From assembly GCA_002104985.1 (NCBI GenBank), contig MCGO01000230.1:1-57105 (forward strand): a DNA stretch of 57,105 bases, read 5' to 3'. A program made the translations under genes and the position numbers. The notes beneath the pieces were generated by a model, which searched no databases, was not told the DNA's origin, and saw only the letters and a program-made list of their open reading frames with translations. The first letter of the stretch is position 1. Each line of letters opens with the position of its first letter. The stretch comes from Rhizoclosmatium globosum. Its lineage: Eukaryota > Chytridiomycota > Chytridiomycetes > Chytridiales > Chytriomycetaceae. This document shows positions 20,960 to 33,161 of the stretch, piece after piece.

Positions 20960-22695
20960 ATGACACCATCATTGATCCACACTATTCCTCAAGAGATTCG
21001 ACAAGCCATCTTCTACTACCTTCCGATAGACACTCTGTCCTTAGTGAGAATCTCTCTGGTTACAAAGGCTTTTGCAACCTCAATCTTGTGGAGCACCTCC
21101 TTTTCACATCAACACATCCTGTTCCAATACAAACTCTCCGGCTTCACCGACTTCTGGGAGTTCCTCAACGCCGAAGGTCTAAAGGAAGCCAAATGGCTGT
21201 CGCTGCCGTTCTCGTACAAAGTGTCCCTGTATCGAGAGATTATGACGGTTCCTGATTGGAAGATGCTGCAGGGCACGACAGGGTTTGAGTTGGAGGGTGT
21301 GTATGAAGAGAATCTGATGAAGTGCTTTCGGTGGAGGATGCCGCCGGATTTGGCGTTCCGGGTGGTTGAGGCTTTGTTGCAGGAGGAAGGGTTTGATGTT
21401 GCTAGTCAGGAGAATAGATTGTTTCGATGGGCGGCTAGATCAGGTAACGTCTCTTTTCTATAACGTGCGCGCCTGTTTTCGTTGTTGATGTTGTGTCCTG
21501 TGTTGGTGTTTACCAACAACCACAACACACAGCACACTTCAACCTATACTAATCGTATGTCATCGTAATAGGCTATACAGAAGTTGTTCGTCTTTTAATA
21601 TCGTATCCTGGTGTGGATCCAACGGACCAGGAACAATATTCGATTACATCAACACCAGATATTGAAAACGCCGATGTAGTCAGAATATTACTTGCTGACC
21701 CACGCGTAGATCCTACTGCGCATAATTATCTCGCTGTTAGATGGGCATCGGATCATGGGCATTTGGAAGTCCTGAGGCTTCTATTAGATGATTCACGAGT
21801 TGACCCATCAGGAGCAGAAAATTATTGTTTCATTACTTCATGTCGGATGGGTCATTTAGAGTTTGTCGAACGGCTTCTTGCCGATTCTCGAATTGATCCG
21901 ACGAGTTCGGATAATTTGGCACTCCGGTATGCTTGTGAATTGGGACAGACAACAGTTGTTGCACGACTGTTGGCTGATTCTCGGATTAATCCTTCTGATC
22001 CGGATTCATCAACGTTGGCATTGGCAGCTGAAAATGGGCATGTTGATATCGTCAACATATTGCTAGAGGATGGACGGAGTGATCCCACGGCATTTCAGCA
22101 ATATGCGCTGTCGATTGCTTGCGAAAAGGGGTATTCAGGAATTGTTGAGGCTCTTTTGAAGGATACGAGAGTGGATCCTTCGGTGCAAGAACATGAACCA
22201 TTACGATTCGCTTGCATGAATGGCTACGCATCTATTGTAAAAATGTTGCTCGAGCATCCGAAATCCGAGTGGCTTGCTGCTGTTTCGCAGGGTATGAGAA
22301 TTGCCATTCTCAAGCAACACCTTGATGTCATTCGAGTTTTTGTGCATCACTTCGAAAAGACGGCCGCTTTGTTTGGAATTACTTTTCTAATGGCGATTGC
22401 AGCATCAACAGATGATGATCGTGCAATTATTGGGTTGTTTTTGGAAAGTGCAGGGGTTCAGAAATTTCTGTTTGATGCACTGGCGCAATGTTTTAGTCAA
22501 AAGCGACCAGCAGTCTTTCGAATGATTCTGGAAGATTCTCGCATTGATTCTGTTATTTTGAAAAGGATTGCTGCGTTGTTACAATCTCGATCAGATGTAG
22601 CATATGCACGAATACTGTTGGAAGTGCAAGGTTTAAAAGTTGAAGATTTGAGAGATTCTGAGGTGGTTGAACGCCTTGGTGTTCTTTTGCAATAA
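20960..22695 (+). CDS. F-box-like/ankyrin-repeat protein 2
   Basis: Two exons, 20960-21443 and 21572-22695, giving 535 aa. It is a paralogue of the gene at 12532: the F-box-like start (IPQEIRQAIFYYLPI), the WEFLNAEGLKEAKW / LPFSYKVSLYREIM linker and the SQENRLFRWAARSGYTEVVRLL entry into the ankyrin array all align. About eight ankyrin repeats with D(S/P)R(I/V)DP turns follow. The C-terminal third has degenerate repeats. Intron 1 is at the same phase-1 position as in copy 1 but is 128 nt, nearly three times longer, and contains a hairpin. The second intron of copy 1 is absent. The predicted role is an SCF substrate adaptor; the target is unknown. Confidence 0.85.
21490..21526 (+). repeat. Imperfect hairpin inside intron 1 of F-box/ankyrin gene 2
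   Basis: TGTTGGT (21501-21507) pairs perfectly with ACCAACA (21512-21518) across a 4-nt loop. An outer pair GTTGTG (21490-21495) / CACAAC (21521-21526) can stack beyond short bulges. The hairpin lies upstream of a TACTAATC branch-like site. Confidence 0.45.
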
Positions 22696-22696
22696 A
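22691..22696 (+). terminator. AATAAA polyadenylation signal overlapping the stop codon
   Basis: The hexamer contains the TAA stop of F-box/ankyrin gene 2. The MSH1 ATG follows at 22705. Confidence 0.5.
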
Positions 22697-22704
22697 GTGA
22701 AGAC

Positions 22705-25700
22705 ATGTTTGTCCGGCAATTCACACGACGAGCGTCTTCGTCGTCGGCACTGACCCGACTGCTCAAGCGCAGCGCCGTCAAGAGCGAGACCGTGAAGACA
22801 ACGCGTCTCCGAGTAGTTGTTCCTGCTGGTGGCGGCGGTGGCGGTGGTGGTTCGACTGTTCCTGTGCTTCAACAGCAACAACAACAACAACAGCAACGCA
22901 TCCAATCACAACCTTCTACAACTTCTGCAACTTCTACAACGCCATCTGCTTCAACATCGTCACTCAAAAGCGAAGTACTCCGATTGCGCGATTCAGTTTC
23001 AAAGACCGGCGATGTTGTTGTGCTGCTTGTCCAGGTATGTACGACTGTCCGTGCCTCACTTGTCTTGTTCCTGGCATTAAACCACCGAAACAAACAGGTT
23101 GGCGGCTTCTACGAACTCTTTGAATACGCTCAGCCAGTGGAAATGAACCTCGACGCGATTGCTCAGCTGCTCGACTTGCACATCTCAAAGGAATCTGCCT
23201 CTCAGCCGAGAATGTGCGGCTTTCCACTGGCGTCGCTGGATCGATACGTGCCGCGTCTTGTCGCCGAAGCAAATGTCCGTGTAGCAATTGTCGACCAAGG
23301 TACAGTATAACAAGCATCCTCAATACTTTGACTTTATTCAACCCCTCTCGAAATTTAGTGACGAAAGACCATTGGTCTCCAACAAAGAACTTCACTCGTG
23401 CTGTCACGCGAATTGTAACAAAAGGTGCACCGTTACTGACTTCAGTATCTGATGAGTCAGCCGAAATTGAGCTTCACCATGGAAACTGCTTCCTCTTGTC
23501 GCTCGCTGTATTGCCGGCACAATCTTTGAATTCTCCCATCAGAATCGGTCTCTCGTGGACTGACATTAGTACGGGAGAGTTTTTCGTCTTTGAGTCATCG
23601 GAGGAAACACTTGAATCTGATTTGACTCGAATCAGTCCATCCGAAATCGTCACTTGTAACGAGAATTCAATACCTCCCGCCATCTTCAAGACGATTCGTG
23701 AACGTGCAGAAATTGCGGGCATTCAAATCACACATCGTCCTCACGCAAATGATCCCATGTTCTGTATCAAACAATGTGAACACGTTCAAGCTCGCTTAGA
23801 TCCCATGAACGTTCTACGACACTCGCTCAAAGCGACGGATTTCGCGACAAAGGCACTTTCGGCTCTGGATTCGACTCAAAACGAATCAACTCCACGGCTT
23901 TTAGGGCAGAATACAACTGTAACCACGTTGTTTGCAGCTGGAGCATTGTTTGCTTATCTGAACGAGTTGTTTTGTGGACTTGAACCACACTTCAATTATA
24001 CTTCCAGTAATTCAGTTACCTCCGGCCACGACATTTGTGCTACCGGAATTATGCACATTGACTCAGCGACCATGACGAGTCTTGAAATTGTGAAGTCAAT
24101 TCGTGATCATGATAAAAAGGGGTCTCTGATTTCGGAAATCAATCAAACAAAGACAAGTCAAGGAGAACGTCTCCTGGTTTCCCGTCTCAGTGAGTCGTTC
24201 TCTATTATTTTTAACTCTATCTCTGACCTATCGTTTTAAGAGTCACCTTCTACAAATATCCAAGAAATCAGACGTCGCCATAATCTCATTGAATCCTTCC
24301 ATAGTCTTCCAGCTTCCTCTCCTCTTCTCACTGAAACTCAACGCCATCTCTCTCAGATACGAGACCTTGAGCGTGGTCTCCAGCGATTACACCTGCAGTC
24401 TGCAAAGCCAAAAGACGTGATTCTTTTGCTCCAGAGCTTGGAGCAGATTCAAACCCTGCGTGAATACTTGCTGGATTTTGCCGAACCAAATTCGAATAAT
24501 GATTTGATCCAGCTCGTCAAGCGTTTATCTCCACCGATGGATGTTGTCAATGAATACAAAGGGCTTTTTACGGAAACGAACACCATCACCAACACAAATG
24601 ATGATGCAGATGTTGTCGATGAGACAAGCGTTCTTCCGGGGTCTGTGGTTCAAGGAATGGGAGCAAGTAAACTCTTGAAGGGAAAGATTTGGGTTCCTGG
24701 AACAATTGGGGCTGGCATCTCGGAGGAGTTGGATGTCTTGAAGAACAAGAAACTCGAATGTGAAAACAAAATTGAGGAGTTGAAGAATAAGCTGACCCAG
24801 CAATATGGTAAAAATCTGGTGGCCGACAGTTATGCTTTTATTAACTACATCTGTATGGCTTAGGTTCGGAGGTCGCCTTAGTTGAGGATCCAAGAGATGG
24901 GCCATGTATTTCTGTGAAGTTGAAGGACAACGTCACGGATCTGGTTGAGGCTGATAAATCGATTGGCAAGATACATCGTCAAAAGCACGCAACAAAGAAA
25001 AAGTACACGCATGCTGTATGTTGTTTCCTCCATATGGCGATTCTAATTTGTGTGTTTAGAAATGGACTCAGTTGTTCAATATGTACAAAGCCATTCAGGA
25101 TCAACAAATTCAAACTGAATTGAGAATTTTCGAAGAAGCTTGTCAGAAGGTATTGATTGGGACACTGTTTGAAGCATGCCTAATCGTTCGATTTTTAAAG
25201 ATTCGTAACAAAACTCCGGAAATCATCAGGACGTCCGAAGCTGTAGCCGAGTTGGACGTGACAGTCTCGATGGCGTTTATTGCTTCAAAGTGGAACTACG
25301 TGAAGCCTGAGATGGTTGAAGAGTAAGTCTGCACATACTGGTGCGCTCCAAATTAACGTTACGTTTCAGGTGCGGACTGGAATTGAAAGAGTCCAGACAT
25401 CCTGTGGTTGAGAATATGCAACTTCTTCGGTCAAACTCTGTAAGGTTATTGAATTGTACTCTACTTAATTGACTTATCATTTCTCAGTATACGTCGAATG
25501 ACGCAGCTTTAAATCAAGACACAAGAACGTGGATAATTACGGGAGTGTGTATCACTTTTGGAAGCTAAGAAAACTAAAATTCAATCACTTTTAGCCAAAT
25601 ATGGGTGGAAAAAGTACGTTCTTGAGACAGATGTAAGCTGCGATGATTCTCTATTGCTCCTTATCCGTTTCACAGAGCATTGATTGCGATTATGGCACAC

Positions 25701-26415
25701 GCTGGCCTGTACGTTCCTGCCACTTTGGCGAAAATTGGAATCATGGATGCGGTGTATTCGCGTGTGGGTGCCAGCGATAATCTTGCCGCAAATCAGTCCA
25801 CTTTTAGGGTATGTTCTTCAAAACTACACCGTAACCTCTAATAATCATTTCAGGTTGAAATGCAAGAAACAGCCAACATTGTAAAACGCGCAACACCAAG
25901 ATCGCTGATCATAATGGACGAAGTTGGTCGTGGAACTTCCTCTCAAGATGGTCTTGCCCTGGCGTGTGGGGTCTTGGAAAGGGTGTTGAAAGTCAATCAA
26001 TCAATGTGTCTGTTTGCGACGCATTATCACGAATTGCCTTTGTTACTCGCTCACCAGATGGGTGTTGGTCCTGAAGGATCTGTTGAAGGCACCAAGTACA
26101 AGCGGACAGCGATTCGGTTTATGGATGTAAGTAACTTTTGTGATCGCAATTTTGATGCATTTCTAATACGATGGTAAGGATGGAAACTTCACATACTGCT
26201 ATTCGCTCGAAGACGGTGTTTCGGAAAGCTCGTACGGAATTGAAGCTGCGAAAGTGGCAGGTGAGTTTCGAATAACAAAGTCATTGATGATGTCTAAATG
26301 TTACGTAGGTATGCCATCTGATGTCATTGAAGTTGCAACAAAGCTTCAACGTGTGTTGTTGCATATGCGCAGAAAAGATGAAAAGGCTTTGGGAGAGTTG
26401 CTGCTGGCATTTTAG
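22705..26415 (+). CDS. MSH1: Mitochondrial MutS homologue (DNA mismatch repair ATPase)
   Basis: Fourteen exons, 1017 aa: 22705-23034, 23098-23299, 23359-24189, 24241-24807, 24864-25015, 25060-25149, 25201-25322, 25370-25439, 25488-25544, 25595-25632, 25676-25808, 25854-26126, 26179-26260, 26309-26415. The N-terminus [20 protein letters not shown] is a good mitochondrial presequence; Gly and Gln homopolymers follow. The mismatch-binding domain has [11 protein letters not shown] (the Phe-x-Glu region) after the first intron. The core and lever domains follow. The ATPase carries GPNMGGKST (Walker A, with an intron just before its Pro) and [15 protein letters not shown] (Walker B plus the dimer-contact segment). 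MSH1 maintains fungal mitochondrial DNA. It starts 9 bp after the preceding stop. Confidence 0.93.
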
Positions 26416-26558
26416 TTGTGACTTATTTTTATGTTAAGAAAAGGCGAAGTTGCAGAATAAAAGAAGTAGTAATGAAGCAAGAAAGTTTGTGTATAATAAA
26501 TAGATCTTCTTTATTACCAAAACACATCCCAATATACAAGTGATCAGTCTCAATTCGT

Positions 26559-26873
<315 letters not shown>

Positions 26874-26947
26874 TTAGGTTGCTGTAGGTGGTGTTTAGTG
26901 GTATTAAACAACGAGGGACAAACGCCCTTTTGTACCTTTTTTGCCTG

Positions 26948-27033
26948 TGACAAGATTTTTTGCTCTTTCCTTTGTTTGTTCGGACACGCACTCTCAAAAA
27001 ACAAGTTGTCCGAACAGATGACAAGATTTTTTG
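26948..27033 (+). repeat. 15-bp direct repeat TGACAAGATTTTTTG in the histone promoter
   Basis: Perfect copies lie at 26948-26962 and 27019-27033, 71 bp apart centre to centre. Confidence 0.8.
26977..27016. repeat. 10-bp inverted repeat TGTTCGGACA / TGTCCGAACA in the histone promoter
   Basis: The arms lie at 26977-26986 and 27007-27016 with a 20-bp spacer, nested between the two direct repeats. This is a plausible dimeric transcription-factor site. Confidence 0.75.
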
Positions 27034-27059
27034 TCGATGCGCAAGAAGGAAAAGGATAA

Positions 27060-27557
<498 letters not shown>

Positions 27558-27716
27558 GCTATCGTTTGGATTGTATAGTTTTGATGTGTATTTGTTGATG
27601 TTGGGATATAATAAAGACGCTCTATCCATATTTAATGCTTTAACTGCTTTACAACAAATTGTTATTTATTCTACATCCACTTTCGCATGAAAAGAAGATG
27701 AACGAACGCGTCTCAT

Positions 27717-29111
27717 TTACTTATTGATACTGCTCCAATTTTTTTGCCTCAACATTTGTGTGCCCTTCAACCTCTTTGTCCAACTGCTTCCATTCTTGTC
27801 AGCTTTGGGCAAAAACGGCTCCACCTTTTCCATCAAGCTCTTTCCACGTGCACCAGCAGAAGAAATTGGAGGCAACACTGTCTCTGGTTTTCCAACACTG
27901 CTATTCGTATCTTTAATCATCTCCAGCTCTTGTTCAGCAGAAGGTGCAAATCCTTCTGTGTCATGAGGACCCGACTGTTCCGAAGGAGGAACAGTATACA
28001 AATGTGCTCGGCCTTGATAATCCAAGTTCCCATTATGATAATCTTTCGGCTTCTGCTTCAACCTTTCCATTCGAGCGAGCGATCCGCGAGGTGATCCAGC
28101 AGGTAACGGCGGAGAAGCAGCCGCAATCAAACGTTGCTGCAATCGTGAATCCATGACAACGTTCGCAGGTACCGCTTCATCCAAGAGGGTTTGCACATTC
28201 ACATCCGAGTCAGTTTTTTGTATTGGCGGTAACACGTTAATTTTTTTGGCCCTTGATGCAAGTTCTTTTGCCTTTTCTTTTCCATTGACCATGTTTCGCA
28301 ACTGGATCAAATCCACATCAAGCCCAGACACACTTAAAACGTCACGTACAAGCTCGAGTTCTGCACGGAGGGAATCTATTTCGCTTTGTTTGCGTTTGTT
28401 GTCTGCGTTCATTCTTTCAATGAAGGTTTGATACTTTTTGCGTTGTTGCTGAAGGAGGACATAGTATGGCTTTGTTTCATCAATCTCGTCGTCGTGAAGT
28501 GTATCTTCGTTGATGTCATGGACGATTGGATTGGTGTTGGAATCGTTTATGAAGGGGCGTCGAGGTTCTTTGGCCCAAGGAGCTTTCATCTCTGTTTTCT
28601 CTGTGGAAGTTTCTATTATTTTCAGAGATAAGTATGATTTTAAGTGTGTTAAAGTGTCGTGAACCTTGATAATAAGCACTGGTTGGTCTTGATTCGTGTA
28701 CAATCTCCACAAAACTCACGTCTAAAGAGAAACAGTCAATCGCGTAATCCATGTTAAAAACACGCGATATAATGTACCTGAACACAGATTCTGTAGCCTT
28801 GCAATCTCTTTATGCAAATCCTTTAGCGTACACTTGTGTTGCTCTTGCAAGAACTCAACAGTCTTTTCCAAGGAGGAGATACGACTTTGAGCTTTATCGT
28901 AGGCTTGTTTGTATCCGGCTTCAGTTTGTTGTAGCTGCTGTGACGGTTCTTGACAGACAATGTAAGATCGTCGGAAGCTTCCCGTTGGTTGTGTCGTTGT
29001 TACTGTTGGAACGATATTGCTGTTGTTGGTGTTGCTTGGAGATGGTGATGGAGCGCCGCCTGATACGTATCTGTTGTTTGGAGTTGTAGGAGGTTGGGCA
29101 ACGAAGAGCAT
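27717..29111 (-). CDS. CCDC92/CCDC74-family-like coiled-coil protein
   Basis: Three exons: 28778-29111, 28665-28721, 27717-28612, giving 428 aa; introns 56 and 52 nt. A Pro/Ser/Asn-rich N-terminus precedes a short coiled coil around residues 70-110. Its signature SSLEKTVEFLQEQHKCTLKD followed by LHKEIARLQNLC matches the CCDC92/CCDC74 motif, where a FLQxEH...TLKxLHxEI(R/E)xLQ pattern is typical. A second helix (residues about 170-225, LLQQQRKKYQTFIERM) and a disordered basic tail follow. CCDC92 is a centriole/cilium-interface protein in animals, so a similar basal-body role in a zoosporic fungus is plausible but inferred. The alternative is a generic coiled coil. Confidence 0.7.
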
Positions 29112-29333
29112 AGAAGTGAGGGGGAGAGGGAGCGATGGGGAATTTTCAGGAAGCTGGGATTTTCAGACAATGGATTAATTAATGCCATAAACAAATTACA
29201 TCACTCTTAATGCAATAATTACTAGTCATACAATTTATTATGACAAACAAAATGAAAGCATATGTTGCGAACTCATCAAGCAAGACCAAACGACACATAA
29301 AACAGAAAACAAACGGAGAATAGGATCACCAAA

Positions 29334-31833
29334 TTACATTCGGTCCAATGGAACAATACCCAAAGCACGGAGTGCATTGCCCAATGTGATTCGTGCAGCC
29401 TTGTACATTGCCAAACGAGCAGAGGCAATCTCAGGAGGCTGGTTCATGACATACAGCTCTTCCAAACAGTTGGAGACGGCATGTGACAGACGGAACGCGT
29501 AGCTGACGATAGAGCATGGCTCCAACTGAACTCCAACCTCACGAACAACGTCAGGGTACATAGCAATGCAATCCAACAAAGCGGCAGCAACAGGCTCTGT
29601 TAATGGAGCCATATCGACGGTTGCTGGAATATCGAATCCAGCTTTTCGCTCAATGGAACAGAGACGGGTGTGAGCGTATTGGAGGTATGGTCCCGTGTCA
29701 CCTTCGAAAGCAAGCATACGGTCCCAGTTGAATTCGTAATCTTTGTTACGACGAGAGCCCATATCTTGAATCATGATACCAGTGATACCGATTGTGTCAG
29801 CAACGAAAGTTGGGTTTTGGATTTGGGCAAACTTGGCTTCGTTTCGCTTCATAACTTCCAACATTGATTCTTGGACATTGTCCAAAATGTCTTCCAAGAA
29901 AACGACTGTTCCCTTACGAGTACTCATGTTTCCGTCCTTTGACTTGATCATTCCAAAGTTAACGTGTTGGCACTTTTCAGCCCATGGGACTCCCATTAGC
30001 TCCAAAATCTTGAAGAGCTGCTTAAAGTGGTGATCTTGTTGAGATCCGACGACATAGATCATGTTGTCAAACTTGTACTCCTTCTGACGCTCAACGGCAG
30101 CGGCAACATCACGTCCAAGATACATCATTCCACCGTCACGCTTTTCGATAATAGCGACTCCAAGCTTGTATTCTTCCATGTTGATGACTTGAGCACCTTG
30201 GTCGAGCTTGAGGAGGTCAAGGTCCTTGAGTTTTTGGACAACGTCACGGACGCACTTGTCTTGAGCACGGAAGTGTGATTCACCAGAGTACAAGTCAAAT
30301 GAAACGTTAACACGACCATAGATTTCACGGTACTTGACAATACTGAGGTCGACAAACTTTTTCCACATACCCAAAGCTTCCGTTCCTCCTTCTTCCATAC
30401 GAGCAAAGTAGGCACGGGCTTCGTCATGAATCGCTGGGTTTTCAGTGGCTTCAGCCTATAATTCGAGGGATCAGAACTGCAGAAACGGAAAATCACAGAA
30501 AGAACATACGTTAATCTTGACGTAGACTTCAAACAAGTGACGAATAGGATCTTTCTCAAGAGCCTCCTCGTTTCCGTGCTTCAAGTAACCAACGGCCAAC
30601 AAACCAAATTGTTTACCCCAGTCTCCCAAATAGTTGATGGTGACAGTTGTCCAACCGTTCGCTTGAAGGGTGTTTTCAATGAAGTTTCCAATAATGGTAG
30701 ATCGCAAGTGTCCCACGTGGAAAGGCTTGGCAATGTTGGGAGAAGAGAATTCAACCAAACTGACTTTTCCGAATCCAGAACTGTTTTGTCCATATTTCTC
30801 GCCTTGGTTGAGTACGCGTGGGATGAGACGATCACGAAGGAGGTGGTTGTGAATCCAGATTTTGAGGAAAACTCCAGAGGCTTTCACGGAAGAGATTTTT
30901 GGAGAAGCGGTAAACTATTTAATTGTTGAGAATTAGATTGTATTGAGATCACGAAAGCCTTATATACCTTGGATTCCAAGTCTTTGGCGATTTCAGCAGG
31001 TGAACCTGGGAGCTTCATGCGAGGAACGGCGATGGAAAAGTCTCCTGAAGCAGCATCTTTAGGGTACTTGTTTTCAACACTGTTTTGGTAGATGTTAGGG
31101 CAATCAAAAAACGGAAAACATCAGATAGAACTCACAGTGGGAAGATGAAGTCTTCGCCGAGTCCAGTGATACGAGCAAGTTCCTTTGTAATTTCGAAACG
31201 GTATTCGTCAAGAACGTGGGTAGTGGCAAGGACTTGGTCGACTTGAGCAGCAGCATCCTTCAAAGCTGGAGCAGCCTTCTCAAGAGCGGCAACCCATTGG
31301 TCGGCAGCCTTATTCTTTGAAGTGTGCTGACGAGCCAAATCCCACACAGCAAGATCCGCAAGAGTGAGGTTGAGAGGAGACTTTGTTGGGTCCACAAGAG
31401 CAAACTGCTGAGGTTTCTCAAGCTTTGCGAGGATAACGTTAAGTTTGGCATCATCCGTGGCCTGACGGACATCATCAAGCCACTGGTCCACCTTCGCCTG
31501 CTTATCGAGAGCAAGCGATGCGTAGAGCTGAGGAGCAAGCAAGCGGGAGACGAAGCGGGCAGCCGTGCTCTTTCCAGTCAGGACCACGCGGTCCTTGTCC
31601 GATGGTTGCTGACCCGCGAGGAAGAAGCCGGCCGGAACAATGAGCTGCGAATGTGGAGCAGCGAGGTCGCGCAGGAGACCAAGACGCAACTGGCACTGGC
31701 ACTGGCGGGCCGTCGTTGCTGAGGCGCTGAGTACGTAGGCTGCTACTTCGGCGTAGGCGGCCGAGCGGGGTGAGAAGGCAAGACAGAGCGCATTCTTGTG
31801 CTGAGTGAGGAGCATCGTGTCTTCAGATGCCAT
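29334..31833 (-). CDS. RARS: Cytosolic arginyl-tRNA synthetase with N-terminal GST-C-like extension
   Basis: Four exons: 31136-31833, 30968-31079, 30510-30914, 29334-30455, giving 778 aa. The class I catalytic core has VEFSSPNIAKPFHVGHLRST (HIGH equivalent HVGH). KDGNMSTRKG stands in the KMSKS region, and the fungal-type C-terminus ends LGIVPLDRM. The Arg-specific N-terminal add-on domain precedes the core (GDFSIAVPRMKLPGSPAEIA to LIPRVLNQGEKYG). All of exon 1 (about 232 aa) is extra relative to the roughly 600-aa fungal enzymes. It contains LTLADLAVWDLARQ, a GST C-domain-like helix seen in multisynthetase-complex proteins. Exon 1 is GC-rich and Ala-rich. Its ATG lies 54 bp from the divergent CPSF30 gene. 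Confidence 0.93.
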
Positions 31834-31887
31834 TTCTGGATGAGTTTGTTGGGTTTGAGTGAATCACGCAAAAAGAAAAGAACCACG
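31834..31887. promoter_or_regulatory. 54-bp divergent gap between ArgRS and CPSF30
   Basis: The gap contains an AAAAAGAAAAGAA tract close to the CPSF30 start. Core promoter elements must overlap transcribed sequence. Confidence 0.4.
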
Positions 31888-33070
31888 ATGACAACCACAA
31901 CCACAACAACCACATCCATCGAATCATTCACGTACCAGGACGCCCTCGGACTCAGCCACCTGCCTCCGCCAGCCGCCCAGGCAATCGGCTTTGTGAACGC
32001 GCTTGTTGTTCCGACTCAGGCGCCGAAAGCCGCGGCCTTTGCCGAGTTTGACTACGAGACCCACGTGCGCACAGTGCTTGGCTTTGATTTGGATCCGGCG
32101 AAAAAGGGCGGCGGCGAGGGCGTGTGCAAGTTCTTTCTCAAGGGCTTCTGTGCCCGCGGCCAGCTGTGCCCCTTCAAACACGTCTCGCAGCAGACTATTA
32201 ATGCGAATGCCGGGAAGGCCGCCGTCGTGTGCAAGCACTACCTGCGTGGTTTGTGTAAAAAGGGCGACCTCTGCGAGTTCCTGTGCGTGCAAACCTTGTT
32301 TCATCTCTCCCTGACTCCTGTGCTAAAACCGACATCCGCAGTCACGAATATAACCTCAAAAAGATGCCTGAATGCTGGTTCTTTTCAAAGTACCAATCTT
32401 GTACAAACCCCGAATGCCAATACCTGCATATTGATCCCAATTCAAAAATCAAGGAGTGTCCATGGTACGCCAGAGGTTTCTGTAAACACGGTAGGTTATT
32501 AATACTTTGTCGCACTTTGATTCAAACGGCGCTAATCGAATCTCAGGACCCCGATGTAGAAACAAACACGTCCGTCAAGCTGTATGTCAAAACTACGTGA
32601 CAGGATTCTGTCCAAAAGGACCCGAATGTACTTTAGGACATCCTAAATTCGAACTACCTGACCTGAGCAATCCCGATGGTGCTGCGACAGGAGGCAATAC
32701 CTTCAACCCTGCATTTCAAAAGAATGTCACTTGCTACAAGGTACCTACTAATGATTCCCGATCCTTTCGAAAGATTCTAAAATTGCGTGTCATGTCATGT
32801 AGTGTAAACAAACAGGCCACATTGCCATCAACTGTCCAAATGAAAGCGTCCAACAAGGAGGTGGAATGGGACAACAAGGTGGATTCGTTAAAAAAGATTT
32901 GTCGCAAGTCAAGTGTTTCAAAGTGGGTTTTTAATTTCAATGGCTGGTTTGATGTATCCTAATTGTTTTTTCAGTGTCAAGGAATGGGACATTTCGCAAA
33001 CCAGTGTCCAAACCCTCCTGCAAACCCAAATGTACGATTCTTTCGTCCTTATGGCGGTGGTGGATTCTAA
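31888..33070 (+). CDS. CPSF4: CPSF30/Yth1, cleavage and polyadenylation factor zinc-finger subunit
   Basis: Five exons: 31888-32282, 32342-32490, 32547-32740, 32803-32922, 32975-33070, giving 317 aa. Five CCCH fingers follow one another, with starts and ends CKFF...FKH, CKHY...FLH, CWFF...YLH, CPWY...NKH and CQNY...LGH. Two CCHC zinc knuckles follow, CYKCKQTGHIAINC and CFKCQGMGHFANQC, and the protein ends YGGGGF. In the family the fingers recognise AAUAAA within CPF/CPSF. Yeast Yth1 has no knuckle and human CPSF4 one; two are seen in the Drosophila protein. The poly-Thr start (MTTTTTTTTS) fixes the ATG. Intron positions interrupt finger 2, finger 4 and both knuckles. Confidence 0.95.
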
Positions 33071-33161
33071 GTCGTCGGAATTGTTCATAATAAATAAATC
33101 TATTATCCACAACACACAACAATAAGAGTTTTAGAAGTCGTTTTGTTTTTACTCCTTATCC

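Noticed and set aside
22964..23407. Minus-strand 147-aa ORF opposite MSH1
   Set aside because: Antisense to the MutS mismatch-binding domain, which has clear motifs on the plus strand.
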